64,000 nucleotides of DNA from Melioribacteraceae bacterium 4301-Me (GCA_041538185.1 JBGORM010000009.1:29058-93057); one strand, 5' to 3'; counted from the first letter of the stretch, positions 8,964 through 19,664 are shown. The notes: a model not told the origin generated them from the sequence alone. Made by a program: numbers and translations.

Positions 8964-10640
8964 TTAGTTTACAGTTGTAACATTTTTATTCTCATTATCT
9001 TCTTTTTCTGTATCCTCCTTCAACTTAAATTTTGTATAAAGAATAGAAGTAATAATAAGAACTATTCCCAATGCCAAGAAGGATATTATTCTATAGCTAG
9101 GTTCTAACATCGTAATTCCGATAATCAGAACATATATAATTGTAAGAACCAAAGTAAGAAGTGCCATCCATCTGTATTTTTTGTTGTTCAGCAGTTTGCT
9201 CATCAAATAATAAAATAGTGCAACACCAATCCAAGAAAGACTAACATATTGTTGTGGAATAATATGATATAATGCATAGGGAAACATGAAAAATGCCGTT
9301 ACTAAGTATGCAATTCTCATCTTTTCTGTTTTTAACTCTAATCGGTCTTTTTGCCAGTTTAAGATTCTCGCACTTAGAAGCGCTACGAACCCAAAGCTTA
9401 AACTTACCCATCCTATTCTGCCAGCAAGAATTAAATAAGCAATAAACAACAATAAATAGATTATGAAATTTGCAACAACTATAAACTTTGAACGGAACCA
9501 AATTGCAGTGGAAACCACAAGTAAACTTTGCCAGCAAAGCCATATAAAAAAGTTAGGCAAGGTGAACTTAGAAATTATTGCAACGCTTAAAGCAAAATAT
9601 CCTAATAACGAATAAAAGAAAGTAGAGTATTTGCTTTTTTCTTTAACCCAAAACAAAATCGATATCAATAGGAATACAATTGATGCTATAAAATGTGATA
9701 ACGGCAGTAACTCTTTGAACTTGGAAACAGTAATTATTAAAAACAAACCATAAGAACCAGCACAATTAATCATTGTGCTGATTATAATCTTATAATCTTC
9801 TTGTTTAGTTTTATCTCTAAAAAGATTTCCTACTGAAATAATAAAGGCATATATTAAAAGAGATATAACAGTAATGTAAGGTAATTTTAAGGTATGAATT
9901 TCGTTCCCTAATAAGGGATTATTTATGAACATCAAAAAGAATGTAAAATAAATTAGAAAAATGCTGTAAGTGTAAAACCCTTCCCAATTAAATTTATTCT
10001 TAAACAAAACTGTTAAAATAGAGGAAAACAAAAGTGCTGAAGTAATGAAATAAATTTCATTGCTAATTAATGCTGTTGTTAACAAAAGGGTAATTCCCAA
10101 ACTGCTGAGATAGGATGACTTTCTTTTGTATGATGCAATTAAATAAATAATATTTGTGAAAATTAATAAGATTATTTCTGTAGTAAGATTTTCAATTAAA
10201 GGAACAGTCCCAAAAAAATGCAATCGCAGTGTTGTGAAGTAAAGTAAAAGAAGGCCGCCGCCAAATAAATATTTTGATACAAAAGCATAATTTTTTCTCC
10301 AATAGTAAGAAAGCAGTATTAATATAGATACCATAACATAACCAATAGCTATTGGGAATAATGGGGGGAGATTGTTATAAGGGAAGGTTAGAAGAAAAAT
10401 TATTCCTAATGCTAAAATAACAATGCCGCTCTTTGCAAACCAAAATTGTCCAATTTGCAATTCAAGCTTATCAGTTTTATCAGAAGATTTAATTTGTAGA
10501 AATTGTGGAATTTTTATATCTGACTGAATCGAATAGTTTTCAAGATTAAGAAGGTTTTCTAAGCGAGAAATTCTTGATTCTAAATTTTTTAAATAATTTA
10601 AAATCTGGCTGAGGTTTATCTCATTTGAAGAAGCATCCAT
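8964..10640 (-). CDS. Large polytopic membrane protein, DUF2339-like
   Basis: A 558-residue protein. The first 45 residues form a short coiled coil (SQILNYLKNLESRISRLENLL). The rest is almost entirely hydrophobic, with roughly 14-16 transmembrane helices and a short acidic C-terminal tail (EDTEKEDNENKN). This N-terminal coiled coil plus many-helix layout is that of DUF2339 proteins, whose function is not known. It is 57 bases upstream of the Rieske gene on the same strand and could be cotranscribed, but nothing in the sequence ties it to electron transport. Confidence 0.7.
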   Translation of the reverse strand: MDASSNEINLSQILNYLKNLESRISRLENLLNLENYSIQSDIKIPQFLQIKSSDKTDKLELQIGQFWFAKSGIVILALGIIFLLTFPYNNLPPLFPIAIGYVMVSILILLSYYWRKNYAFVSKYLFGGGLLLLYFTTLRLHFFGTVPLIENLTTEIILLIFTNIIYLIASYKRKSSYLSSLGITLLLTTALISNEIYFITSALLFSSILTVLFKNKFNWEGFYTYSIFLIYFTFFLMFINNPLLGNEIHTLKLPYITVISLLIYAFIISVGNLFRDKTKQEDYKIIISTMINCAGSYGLFLIITVSKFKELLPLSHFIASIVFLLISILFWVKEKSKYSTFFYSLLGYFALSVAIISKFTLPNFFIWLCWQSLLVVSTAIWFRSKFIVVANFIIYLLLFIAYLILAGRIGWVSLSFGFVALLSARILNWQKDRLELKTEKMRIAYLVTAFFMFPYALYHIIPQQYVSLSWIGVALFYYLMSKLLNNKKYRWMALLTLVLTIIYVLIIGITMLEPSYRIISFLALGIVLIITSILYTKFKLKEDTEKEDNENKNVTTVN

Positions 10641-10867
10641 AATTAATATCCTTGGATGTTTATTTTTCTTCTTATTACAACTTCGCCTATTCTCTTAGCT
10701 AAAAGAAAAGGCTATAATTTATATTAATGCTTATAATTATTTTCTAAGAAAGTTTTAATGAGATAATCAGCCATAAATTCTGATTTGAAAATAATTTTAT
10801 TGATGGGATAATGCAAGCTAAAAAATCAAAAAAAATTCAAGTAAAATGGATGCTTTGACTTTTTTGA

Positions 10868-10984
10868 TTAAGAAAAAAGCGAAGCAGAGCTTAAAGTAAA
10901 AATTTTTTGAGGAGGGTTTTTTAGCTAAGAAAATCAATGATAGTAAACAGAAATTTTATTTAGTTCAGCCCGCTTCGCTTTTTA
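10868..10984 (-). terminator. Long inverted repeat, candidate terminator of the peroxiredoxin gene
   Basis: AAAAAGCGAAGC (about 10874-10885) and GCTTCGCTTTTT (10972-10983) are a perfect 12-base inverted repeat about 90 bases apart, with partial pairing continuing inward (AGAGCTTAAA against TTTAGTTCAGCCC). Read on the minus strand it follows the peroxiredoxin stop codon and ends in a T run. It could be a long-stem terminator or the remnant of a small mobile element. The rest of the 10641-11000 gap shows nothing recognisable. Confidence 0.4.
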
Positions 10985-11000
10985 ATGCTAAAAAGGAGAA

Positions 11001-11657
11001 TTATTTATCAAGACTTTTATAAGTGAACCACCAATCGTATCCGTCTTTCACCTTTAATCTTTCTTCAGCACCTGTAACATCTTTAGGCGGAGGTATAATA
11101 ACTTTATCACCAATTAATTCGTTATTAGGCCAATTTTCGGGCATAGCAACCTTGTTTTTGTCTGAAATTTGTAATGCCTTTAATGCCCTTAAAATCTCAT
11201 CGATTTGTCTGCCAACTTCTTGTGGATAGTAAATCATTAGTCTTATAATTCCCTCAGGGTCAACAATAAAGACCGCTCTTACGGTATTTGTGCCTTTACT
11301 GGGATGGATCATTCCAAGTTTACTGCCGACTTTGCCCATATCATCAGCAATTACTGGAAAAGGTATTTTAACACCAACTTTCTCATTAATCCATTCAATC
11401 CATTTAATGTGAGAGAAAATCTGGTCAATTGATAATCCAATTAGTTCAGCATTCAGTTTCTTAAATTGGTCGCTTCTTTTTGCAAAAGCTATAAATTCAG
11501 TTGTACAAACTGGAGTAAAGTCAGCTGGGTGGCTGAATAAAACAAACCACTTGCCTTTCATATCGTCCGGCAGTTTCATCATACCATGTGTGGTTTGAAC
11601 TTCCATGCTTGGGAATTTCTCGCCTAATAAAGGAATTCCGCTTCTTGTTTCTTCCAT
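11001..11657 (-). CDS. 1-Cys peroxiredoxin (Prx6-type)
   Basis: A 218-residue thiol peroxidase of the AhpC/TSA superfamily that reduces H2O2 and alkyl hydroperoxides in the cytoplasm. The peroxidatic cysteine lies in the conserved [11 protein letters not shown] motif near residue 50, with the active-site arginine region in [13 protein letters not shown]. No second cysteine is present, which, with the length and the long C-terminal extension ([19 protein letters not shown]), places it in the Prx6/archaeal-type 1-Cys group. Upstream AGGAGGCAGAAAA provides a good ribosome site. It is a stand-alone gene with its own candidate terminator. Confidence 0.94.
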   Translation of the reverse strand: MEETRSGIPLLGEKFPSMEVQTTHGMMKLPDDMKGKWFVLFSHPADFTPVCTTEFIAFAKRSDQFKKLNAELIGLSIDQIFSHIKWIEWINEKVGVKIPFPVIADDMGKVGSKLGMIHPSKGTNTVRAVFIVDPEGIIRLMIYYPQEVGRQIDEILRALKALQISDKNKVAMPENWPNNELIGDKVIIPPPKDVTGAEERLKVKDGYDWWFTYKSLDK

Positions 11658-11833
11658 TTTTCTGCCTCCTAATTAATAAACTAATTTTTTAGCCAAATAA
11701 AAAAAGTTGCACTTTAAATTTACTTAATAGGTTTACCCCTTTCAATTTTTGCTAAGAGAATTAAGAATTCATTGTATATCTACTTGCATTTGATTTAATT
11801 TGCACTCAAATAATTAACAAATGAGCACTAAAG

Positions 11834-12052
11834 ATGATAAGTAAAGAATTACTCGAAGCTATATGTTGTGTGGAATCGGGTGCTGACCTGATTGTTGATG
11901 GCGACTATCTTGTCTCTACCGATATAAACACCAGAAGAAGGTATAGAATTGAAAATGGTATACCCATCTTACTCATCGAACAATCAGAAAAACTTGATTT
12001 GGAAACCTGGAAAAATATTATGAAAAAGCATGGTAAAACTTTTAATGATTGA
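11834..12052 (+). CDS. Trm112-like / UPF0434 small protein with lost zinc ligands
   Basis: A 72-residue protein whose C-terminal half (STDINTRRRYRIENGIPILLIEQSE) matches the Trm112/UPF0434 pattern, where a beta-rich fold ends in YPIRDGIPVML-like sequence. The usual N-terminal CPxC zinc pair is replaced by AICCVESGADL and the second pair is absent, so metal binding is unlikely. Such proteins act as activators of methyltransferases in other organisms; a role here is only inferred. Confidence 0.7.
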   Translation: MISKELLEAICCVESGADLIVDGDYLVSTDINTRRRYRIENGIPILLIEQSEKLDLETWKNIMKKHGKTFND

Positions 12053-12147
12053 TTTATTTTATTCTTTCTTTACCTGTTTGTTGAGGGTTAATTTTTAGAT
12101 TTATACTGATAATAAAGTGAATTTCTGAAAGATTATTTTTGTTTTAT

Positions 12148-13998
12148 ATGAAAAGGCACATATTAGTTCTGTTAATATTTTTTGTCGCAAGTCAAATTGC
12201 TGCCCAATTACAACAGTCGCTAAATAACAAATATCAACTTGCACAAAGTTTTGAACAGGATGGTCAATTAGAAAAAGCGGCTTCACTCTTTCTTGAACTT
12301 TATAATGCACAGCCGAACAATCCAATTTATTTAGAAGACTTAAATCGGGTTTATTTGAAGCAGAAGAAGTATGATTTATCTGTACAATTGCTTTTAGATG
12401 GTATTAAAGCAAGGCCGACTGACATTACACTCTACGGGTTACTTGGTTCTACTTATTTTATTATGGATGACAAAGACAAAGCACATGAAGCTTGGGATAA
12501 TGGTATAAAATCTAATTCAGAGTCAATTACTGCATATCGTTTGATGGCAAATTATGCTTTGCAAAACAGAGATTTTGAGACTGCTGTTAAATATTTGAAA
12601 GAAGCAAAAAGAAAATCTGCCGACCCGTTAATTTTTTCTTATGACTTAGCTAATATTTATTCTTCACAAATGGATTTTGCTTCTGCAATGAAAGAATATT
12701 GTGAACTTTTGGTTCAAAAACCAAATCAAATTGATGTGGTAAAAGCAAGAATTCAAAATTATATTAGTCGGCCAGGTTCTCTACCACAATCTTTAGATAT
12801 AGTTAACAACTTCCTAAAAAGCAGTAGGTCGCCGGTTCTTTATGACCTGCTTGCTTTTCTTTATATGCAAGCTGATAATTACGAGGCTGCTCTTAATTCA
12901 ATAATAAAATATGATGAGTTAATAAATTCTCAAGGTGTTCGACTTTTGGGGTTCGCTCAAGAAGCAATGAGGAATAACAAGTATGAACAGGCTACTAAAG
13001 CATATAAATTAATTATTGATAAATATAAGAACTCATCTTTATTGCCTATTGCTCATTTAGGTTATACAAAAACATTGGAGGCTTTAACAGACCAAAAATA
13101 TTCAGATAGTACAGAAAATTGGAAGCCATATAAAAAATTAAAAGTTGTGGGAAAAGAAGATTACTTAAAAGTTATTGACGCATATAAAAGCTTAATCAAT
13201 ATTAATAACAATTCGGCCATTAAAGATGAAGCAGTATTTCGAATGGCAATGATATATAAAGATAAACTTTTAGATTTTTACAAGGCTGACAGTCTTTTAA
13301 CAATAGATTCAAAACTTTCTCCATCAAGTGAATTTGGCGTTAAAGCAAATATTGAATTAGGGAAGGTTAAAATTTATCAAGGTGAGTTAAAATCTGCGGC
13401 AGATTTTTTTGAAAAAGTTGAGAAAAATCCGAGAGCTTCAATAAATCTTAAGAATGAAGCTGCATATTACAATGCTAAGATTTTATTTTGGTCTAATAAA
13501 TTTAAAGAAGCACTTTCTAAGTTAAACCAGGTACAATCAAATTTAGCTTATTCTTTTGCCAACGATGCAATTGCATTGTCGTTTCTAATATCCATCTCAA
13601 AAAATGATTCAACAGCCCTATCAAATTATGCGGCTATTGATTTACTTACTGAACGAAACAAAATTTCTGATGCGATAGAAAAAATCAAAGATTTCTTGCC
13701 TAAGCTAAGCTCGTTTATACTTAAGGACTTAATAACGGTTAAATATGCTGAACTTTTAATTGCAGAAAACAATTACCCAATTGCAATAAAAATTCTTGAG
13801 GGGACAGTTAGTCAAAAACCAGCAAGTATATATTCAGACAAATCAATGTTTTTATTAGGTAAAATTTACCAATTTGCTATAAATGACCGAATTAAAGCAT
13901 TAGAAAATTATACAAGGCTACTTGAAAGTTTCCCTAACTCATTATATCTTGAAGAAGTTCGTGAACAAATAAATGCTTTAACAACTAAAGGCGGTTAA
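12148..13998 (+). CDS. Secreted tetratricopeptide-repeat protein
   Basis: A 616-residue protein with a signal peptide ([20 protein letters not shown]). About a dozen TPR-type helical pairs follow along the whole length (for example [29 protein letters not shown], then [15 protein letters not shown] and [21 protein letters not shown]). I use the ATG at 12148; an upstream TTG would add three residues. It ends one base before the clpX start, so the two genes are translationally close and probably cotranscribed. It is probably a periplasmic or outer-membrane scaffold; no catalytic domain is seen. Confidence 0.85.
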   Translation: MKRHILVLLIFFVASQIAAQLQQSLNNKYQLAQSFEQDGQLEKAASLFLELYNAQPNNPIYLEDLNRVYLKQKKYDLSVQLLLDGIKARPTDITLYGLLGSTYFIMDDKDKAHEAWDNGIKSNSESITAYRLMANYALQNRDFETAVKYLKEAKRKSADPLIFSYDLANIYSSQMDFASAMKEYCELLVQKPNQIDVVKARIQNYISRPGSLPQSLDIVNNFLKSSRSPVLYDLLAFLYMQADNYEAALNSIIKYDELINSQGVRLLGFAQEAMRNNKYEQATKAYKLIIDKYKNSSLLPIAHLGYTKTLEALTDQKYSDSTENWKPYKKLKVVGKEDYLKVIDAYKSLININNNSAIKDEAVFRMAMIYKDKLLDFYKADSLLTIDSKLSPSSEFGVKANIELGKVKIYQGELKSAADFFEKVEKNPRASINLKNEAAYYNAKILFWSNKFKEALSKLNQVQSNLAYSFANDAIALSFLISISKNDSTALSNYAAIDLLTERNKISDAIEKIKDFLPKLSSFILKDLITVKYAELLIAENNYPIAIKILEGTVSQKPASIYSDKSMFLLGKIYQFAINDRIKALENYTRLLESFPNSLYLEEVREQINALTTKGG

Positions 13999-13999
13999 A

Positions 14000-15253
14000 A
14001 TGACAGAGGATAATAGCGGTAAAACGGTTAAATGTTCCTTTTGCGGAAGAGACGGTTCAGAGGTAACAAGTATGGTCGCCGGTCCTGATGTTTATATCTG
14101 TGATATCTGTATTAAAACTAGCGTCGATATTTTGAAAAATAATTTATCGTCTTTTAGTAGAAAGGAAAAGTTTCATGCCTCGTTAACTCCTGAGATGATT
14201 AAAAAAGCTTTAGATGAATATGTAATTGACCAAGATAAAGCAAAAAAAATATTAGCGGTTGCTGTTTATAATCACTATAAAAGAATTTCCAGTTCCTCTT
14301 CAATGTTTGATTTGGATGATGTTGAAATTGAAAAGAGCAATATTTTGTTGATTGGTCCTACTGGTGTAGGAAAAACCTTATTGGCTCAAACGCTTGCAAA
14401 AATTTTAGACGTCCCCTTTGCAATTGCAGACGCTACAACACTTACCGAAGCCGGTTACGTAGGTGATGATGTTGAAACAGTATTGGTGCGTTTGCTTCAA
14501 GCTGCTGATTACAATTTGGACAAGGCGCAAAAAGGAATTGTTTACATCGATGAAATAGATAAAATTTCTAGAAAAAGTGAAAGTACGTCAATTACAAGAG
14601 ATGTGTCGGGCGAAGGCGTTCAACAAGCACTATTAAAAATATTGGAAGGTACAGTTGCAGGTGTTCCTCCCCGCGGGGGCAGAAAACACCCTGAACAAAG
14701 TCTAATAAACGTTAACACAAAAAATATTCTTTTTATTTGTGGCGGCGCTTTTGATGGAATTGAATCTATAATTGCTTCTCGTATAAACAAAAATACAATT
14801 GGCTTTGATACCGAAATAAATAATACAATAAAAGAAGATAGAGATAATCTTGTGCAAAAGGTTTTACCGGAAGATTTAATTAAGTATGGACTTATACCAG
14901 AGTTAGTGGGAAGACTTCCAATTATTGCACCATTAAATTCGTTAAACGAAAAAGCACTAAAGAACATTTTAACTGAACCAAAAAATGCTATTATTAAACA
15001 ATACAAAAAACTTTTCATGATGGAAGGTGTTGAACTGGAATTCGATCAGAAAGCTTTAGATGAAATTGTTAAAATAACTCTTAAAAGAAAAACAGGTGCA
15101 CGGGCATTGCGTTCTATTGTTGAGGGTATATTGTTGGATGTAATGTATGAATTGCCAACTTTGGATAATGTGGATAAATGCTTAATTACCCGCGATACTG
15201 TAGTGAAAGGCGAAAAACCTTTGTTCATTGAATCAGACCGTAAGACCGCCTAA
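14000..15253 (+). CDS. clpX: ATP-dependent Clp protease ATP-binding subunit ClpX
   Basis: A 417-residue AAA+ unfoldase. The N-terminal zinc-binding domain has the four cysteines in CSFCGRDG and CDICI (residues about 12-37). The AAA+ module has Walker A GPTGVGKT (about 117-124), Walker B YIDEIDK, the pore loop near GYVGDDVE, and sensor and arginine motifs in GARALRS. It feeds proteins to ClpP; clpP is not in this window. It starts immediately after the TPR gene stop with GGCGG just upstream. Confidence 0.97.
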   Translation: MTEDNSGKTVKCSFCGRDGSEVTSMVAGPDVYICDICIKTSVDILKNNLSSFSRKEKFHASLTPEMIKKALDEYVIDQDKAKKILAVAVYNHYKRISSSSSMFDLDDVEIEKSNILLIGPTGVGKTLLAQTLAKILDVPFAIADATTLTEAGYVGDDVETVLVRLLQAADYNLDKAQKGIVYIDEIDKISRKSESTSITRDVSGEGVQQALLKILEGTVAGVPPRGGRKHPEQSLINVNTKNILFICGGAFDGIESIIASRINKNTIGFDTEINNTIKEDRDNLVQKVLPEDLIKYGLIPELVGRLPIIAPLNSLNEKALKNILTEPKNAIIKQYKKLFMMEGVELEFDQKALDEIVKITLKRKTGARALRSIVEGILLDVMYELPTLDNVDKCLITRDTVVKGEKPLFIESDRKTA

Positions 15254-15334
15254 GTATTCTTTAGGTCTTTTACTTATCCATTGCAGAAAGAAAAATGCAA
15301 ATCTATTTTTGCCTTCAGTGAAAAGTATTCTATT

Positions 15335-16588
15335 ATGAAAAAAATATTTCTTTTACTGGTCTTATATGTAACTGCAACATATGCTCAATCAAAGTTATTG
15401 ATATACATGGACCTTGAGCAAACAGACCACTTAAAAGCATACGGGATTACTTATAATGCACTAAAATCTGGTTCAGTTGCAGATTGGCTGCTTAATTATA
15501 GGGGTGGTTCCTTTATGCTTGACTACACAGAAGATTTGGCAATGAAATGTAGATTAAAAGGGGTAGCTTTTGAAAAAATTTCGCCAACTGAGGCAGCTAA
15601 AATATATGCACTGGTTCAAAGTAACGACCAAAATATGGATGTTGTTAGACTGGAAAAGGCTCCCAAAATTGCTGTCTATGTTCCACCTGGATTTAAACCT
15701 TGGGACGATGCTGTAACTCTTGCTTTAGAATATGCAGAGGTACCGTACGATAAAATTTGGGTGGAAGAAATCCTAAATGGCAGTTTAAAAAAATATGATT
15801 GGTTACATTTGCATCATGAAGATTTTACTGGACAGTATGGAAAATTTTATGCTTCATTTGGGAATGCTCAATGGTATATAGAGCAGCAAATGACTTACGA
15901 AAATGAAGCTAAAAAACTTGGCTTCAAAAAAGTTTCTGAAATGGAAAAAGCAGTTGTTCAAGCTATAAAAGATTACGTTGGACAAGGTGGATTTTTGTTT
16001 GCAATGTGTTCCGCAACTGACTCTTTCGATATTGCTCTTGCTGCAATGAACGTGGATATTTGTGATAGAATGTATGACGGCGACCCTCCCGACCCAGATG
16101 CTCAAAAGAAACTAAATTATTCAAACACTTTAGCCTTCCAAAATTTTACTTTGGAAATGAACCCACTTGTCTATGAGTTCAGTGATATTGATATACAACC
16201 ATCCGAAATAGGAAGTCAACAAAACGATTATTTTACTTTGTTTGATTTCTCCGCAAAGTATGACCCTGTCCCGACGATGCTTACACAAGACCATGTTAAT
16301 GTTATTCATGGCTTTATGGGTCAAACTACAATGTTTAGGAAAAAGCTCATTAAACCCTCCGTAATTATTTTGGCTGAACGAGCCGGTACAGACCAAGTAA
16401 AGTATATTCATGGAAACTATGGCAGAGGAACTTTTACTTTTTATGGTGGTCATGACCCGGAAGATTATCAGCATGCTGTTGGAGACCCGCCTACAGATCT
16501 TAGTCTATATAAAAATTCACCAGGCTATAGATTAATTCTTAACAACATTCTTTTTCCAGCAGCTAAAAAGAAAAAACAGAAAACATAA
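15335..16588 (+). CDS. Conserved secreted Bacteroidota protein, often labelled asparagine synthetase B
   Basis: A 417-residue protein after a signal peptide (MKKIFLLLVLYVTATYAQ). I place the start at this ATG, as an upstream ATG at 15281 would bury the signal sequence. Conserved blocks are DHLKAYGITYNALKSG, DWLLNYRGGSF, PWDDAVTLALEYAEVPYDKI, WLHLHHEDFTGQYGKF, FLFAMCSATDSFDIALA, IHGFMGQTT and FYGGHDPEDYQH. These match a family common in Bacteroidota genomes that databases tend to call asparagine synthetase B. I see neither the N-terminal Cys glutaminase nor the ATP-pyrophosphatase motif, so that name is doubtful. The invariant MCSATD and HH/HD residues suggest an enzyme of amidotransferase-like fold. 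Function is unknown. Confidence 0.8.
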   Translation: MKKIFLLLVLYVTATYAQSKLLIYMDLEQTDHLKAYGITYNALKSGSVADWLLNYRGGSFMLDYTEDLAMKCRLKGVAFEKISPTEAAKIYALVQSNDQNMDVVRLEKAPKIAVYVPPGFKPWDDAVTLALEYAEVPYDKIWVEEILNGSLKKYDWLHLHHEDFTGQYGKFYASFGNAQWYIEQQMTYENEAKKLGFKKVSEMEKAVVQAIKDYVGQGGFLFAMCSATDSFDIALAAMNVDICDRMYDGDPPDPDAQKKLNYSNTLAFQNFTLEMNPLVYEFSDIDIQPSEIGSQQNDYFTLFDFSAKYDPVPTMLTQDHVNVIHGFMGQTTMFRKKLIKPSVIILAERAGTDQVKYIHGNYGRGTFTFYGGHDPEDYQHAVGDPPTDLSLYKNSPGYRLILNNILFPAAKKKKQKT

Positions 16589-16804
16589 ATTAGAACTCAT
16601 GTATAACATAACTCTTATATTTTTCTCAGAAATACAGCAGCAAATTTTTTTGAATAAATTAAAGGACTTTTAAGCATCTTTACTGCAATAACTAAAGTTG
16701 AGTATTTATTCCTTTCATAATAGTCTAATGCCCCAAAAAAAATCTGCATTAAAACTTAAAAATTCGGATATTCGAACTGCCAAAAACAATTAAAGGGAAC
16801 TGCT

Positions 16805-19387
16805 ATGAAAAAATTAGTGGTGTTCTTTCTTTTGTTGATTTCAACCGCAACAGTTATCTCTCAAACTCTAAAATCACCAGAACAATTTCTTGGCTATAAG
16901 GTAGGCAGCGATTACAAAATAGCAGACTATGAAACAATTCAACAATATTTTAAACATCTTGCCGAGAATTCTGATAAAATTATTTATCGTGAAATAGGAA
17001 AAACCTCGCTTAATAGAAATATGTTCATGGCGATTTTAAGTTCATCCGAGAATCTTAAAAATCTCGATAAGTATAAACAAATAATTTCTGAACTTTCAGA
17101 CCCAAGAAAAATCAGTGATGATGTTGCACACAAGCTTGCTCAAGAAGGTAAGGTAGTTGTGCTTGTAACATGTAATATTCATTCAACTGAAATTGCATCT
17201 GCGCAAATGTCAATGGAATTAGCTTACAAGTTGATAACCGGTACTGCGCCACAAAAGGTGAATGAGTCACTTAATAATATTATTTTTCTCCTTATACCTT
17301 CATTAAATCCCGATGGTACTTCAATGGTAGTTGATTGGTACAATAAGTATGTTAACACTGAATATGATGGTAGTCCAATGCCATGGCTTTATCATTATTA
17401 TGCTGGACATGATAACAATCGAGACTGGTTCATGTTTAATCTCCCCGAAACAAAAAATGTAGCCAAGATCGCATTCAAGGAATTCTTACCTCAAGTTTGG
17501 TTAGATGAACATCAAATGGGGAGTACTGGTGCAAGGCTATTTGTTATGCCTTATAAAGATCCTGTTAATCCTAACGTGCATCCATTAAACTGGAGATGGC
17601 AGAAGGTTTTGGGGGGACTGCAATGCTTGGATTTACAAGAACAAGGCTTTAAGGGGGTTATCGATAATGCTTATTATGAAGGCTGGTGGGAAGGAGCAGC
17701 GCATAATGGTATGTGGCATAATCAAATTGCATTGCTTTCTGAAATGGCGAGTTGTAATGTAGCGAGTCCAATTTACATTGACCCTTCAGAAGTGAAAGCT
17801 ACAAATGAGATAACAACTTATGATATTAGAACAAACTATCCTGACCCTTGGCGCGGTGGATGGTGGCGCTTGAGAGATATTGTTGATTATGAACTCGCTC
17901 TTACTTACAGCTTGCTTCAAAGTACAGCTAAGTATAAAACCAGGTTACTTTACGATTATTACTCGATGTGTAAAGACGCTGTTGAAAAAGGGAAAACTGA
18001 GAGCCCTTATGCGTTTGTAATACCACGTGACCAACATGACCCTGTTACAACCTCGAAAATGATTGAAATACTTCAATTGGGCGGAGTTGAAGTAAATTAT
18101 TCTGATAAAGAATTTAAAATCGATAATATTACTTATCCAGCTAATTCGTATATAATTTATTTAGCTCAACCTAATGGAAGGTATGTAAAAGATTTATTTG
18201 AAGAACAGGATTATCCTGACTTAAGAACGTCGCGTACTCAAACACCAATTAGACCTTACGATGTTGCTGGATGGACGTTGCCATATATGATGGGAGTGAA
18301 ATTTTTTACTATTGAAAAACCTTTTTCATTGGAAACAAAATCATTAGATAACCCAAATTATCAATCTGGTTTTGTAGAAAATTCTTCTGGCAAATATTTT
18401 ATTGCTCCAGCCGGCTTGAATGTAAATTCTACACTAATAAACAAACTTCAAAAAGAAAATATACCTGTCTATTGGACTACAGAAAAAATTTCTACTAACT
18501 CAAAAGAATTCATGCAAGGCAGTGTTGTAGTTTCGGCAAGTGAAAAAAGTAAGAGCTTTCTTGAAACTATTGCTAAAGAGCTTCACTTAAAAATTTATTC
18601 TGTGGAAAATGTTGATGTTTCCAAACTTAAAGAACTTAAAAAAGTGAGACTTGGCATTTACAATTCATATTCAGCAAATATGGATGAAGGTTGGACAAGG
18701 CTTCTTTTAGAAAATTATGGTTTCGAATTTAAGCGGCTGGAGAACAAAGATTTTAAAAACAAGAGATTGAAGGATATAGTGGATGTGATAATTATTCCTG
18801 ATATGGAACCAGAAATAATTAAAACCGGAAAATTTAGCGGCGGTCGTGCGCGCTTCTACAGGCCAAAGCCGCCTGAATATGAAGGTGGTATTGAAAAAGA
18901 AGGTGTAGAAAACTTAAAAACATTTGTTGAAAAAGATGGCGGTTATATAATTACAATCGGTAATGCTTGTAATTTTGCTATTGAAGACTTGGGTGTGCAT
19001 GTCAATAATATATTGAAAAATGTAAAAAGTGATAACTTTTATTGTCCGGGCTCTTTATTAAAAATGATAGTAGACAATACTCAACCGCTTGGCTATGGAT
19101 TAGAAAATGAAATAATTGGTTATCAAAACTCCAATATTGCTTTTGCTACTACAGTACCTTTTGGTCAATACGATAGATCAATTGTTGTTAGATACCCAAC
19201 AAAGAATATCTTAAAATCCGGATTTCTAAATGGGGAGGACTATCTTTATCAACGAGGCGCTGCAGTAGATGTTAAACAAAAAAAAGGCCATGTTGTACTT
19301 TTGGGGTTTAAACCTCAAAATAGGCATCAAACTTTTGGTACGTTTAAATTACTTTTTAATGCAATACACATGGCAGGCATGAATTAA
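16805..19387 (+). CDS. Secreted M14-family zinc carboxypeptidase-like protein
   Basis: An 860-residue exported protein with a signal peptide (MKKLVVFFLLLISTATVIS). The N-terminal 370 residues form an M14 peptidase domain. The zinc motif HxxE is in TCNIHSTEIASAQ (about residue 115), LIPSLNPDGTSM and GHDNNRDWFM supply the substrate-binding segment, and WLDEHQMGSTG the further histidine. The remaining C-terminal part (about 450-860) looks like a glutamine-amidotransferase-like accessory domain (YNSYSANMDEGWTRLLLENYG). Family members of this size are common in Bacteroidota and probably digest peptides outside the cell. A GGGAACTGCT site precedes the ATG. Confidence 0.88.
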   Translation: MKKLVVFFLLLISTATVISQTLKSPEQFLGYKVGSDYKIADYETIQQYFKHLAENSDKIIYREIGKTSLNRNMFMAILSSSENLKNLDKYKQIISELSDPRKISDDVAHKLAQEGKVVVLVTCNIHSTEIASAQMSMELAYKLITGTAPQKVNESLNNIIFLLIPSLNPDGTSMVVDWYNKYVNTEYDGSPMPWLYHYYAGHDNNRDWFMFNLPETKNVAKIAFKEFLPQVWLDEHQMGSTGARLFVMPYKDPVNPNVHPLNWRWQKVLGGLQCLDLQEQGFKGVIDNAYYEGWWEGAAHNGMWHNQIALLSEMASCNVASPIYIDPSEVKATNEITTYDIRTNYPDPWRGGWWRLRDIVDYELALTYSLLQSTAKYKTRLLYDYYSMCKDAVEKGKTESPYAFVIPRDQHDPVTTSKMIEILQLGGVEVNYSDKEFKIDNITYPANSYIIYLAQPNGRYVKDLFEEQDYPDLRTSRTQTPIRPYDVAGWTLPYMMGVKFFTIEKPFSLETKSLDNPNYQSGFVENSSGKYFIAPAGLNVNSTLINKLQKENIPVYWTTEKISTNSKEFMQGSVVVSASEKSKSFLETIAKELHLKIYSVENVDVSKLKELKKVRLGIYNSYSANMDEGWTRLLLENYGFEFKRLENKDFKNKRLKDIVDVIIIPDMEPEIIKTGKFSGGRARFYRPKPPEYEGGIEKEGVENLKTFVEKDGGYIITIGNACNFAIEDLGVHVNNILKNVKSDNFYCPGSLLKMIVDNTQPLGYGLENEIIGYQNSNIAFATTVPFGQYDRSIVVRYPTKNILKSGFLNGEDYLYQRGAAVDVKQKKGHVVLLGFKPQNRHQTFGTFKLLFNAIHMAGMN

Positions 19388-19477
19388 AAAAATGTTTTAC
19401 CAAATATGTATTACAAAAAACGATATAAAGGGAAATCTTTCCAAAAAAATTGTGATTTTACCTTTTATGTCACAAGT

Positions 19478-19596
19478 GTGAAAATCGAAAAGTAATTGAA
19501 GGGTTTGTACTTACACAATAATACTCAGCTGATTATAATGATAAGTGCAGACCCTTCCTTAGTTAAATTTTCACTATTTATTTACCAATTACTTTT
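19478..19596. repeat. Nested inverted repeats between the M14 gene and glyS
   Basis: AAGGGTTTGTACTTA (19499-19513) pairs with TAAGTGCAGACCCTT (19542-19556), 13 of 15 positions Watson-Crick. Around it, GTGAAAAT (19478-19485) matches ATTTTCAC (19567-19574) and AAAAGTAATT (19488-19497) matches AATTACTTTT (19587-19596). The outer arms overlap in a way that allows alternative pairings. No T run follows directly, so this is not a simple terminator; it may be a small structured RNA leader or a MITE remnant. Confidence 0.5.
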
Positions 19597-19664
19597 AACC
19601 CCGCCCGTATAAGAATATATGAAATCAGGTTTAACTTTTATTTCTATCTTCAGAGCCCTTTTCT

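Noticed and set aside
15281..15334. Upstream ATG for the secreted 'asparagine synthetase B' family gene
   Set aside because: It puts 18 charged residues ahead of a clean signal peptide; the ATG at 15335 is the likelier start.
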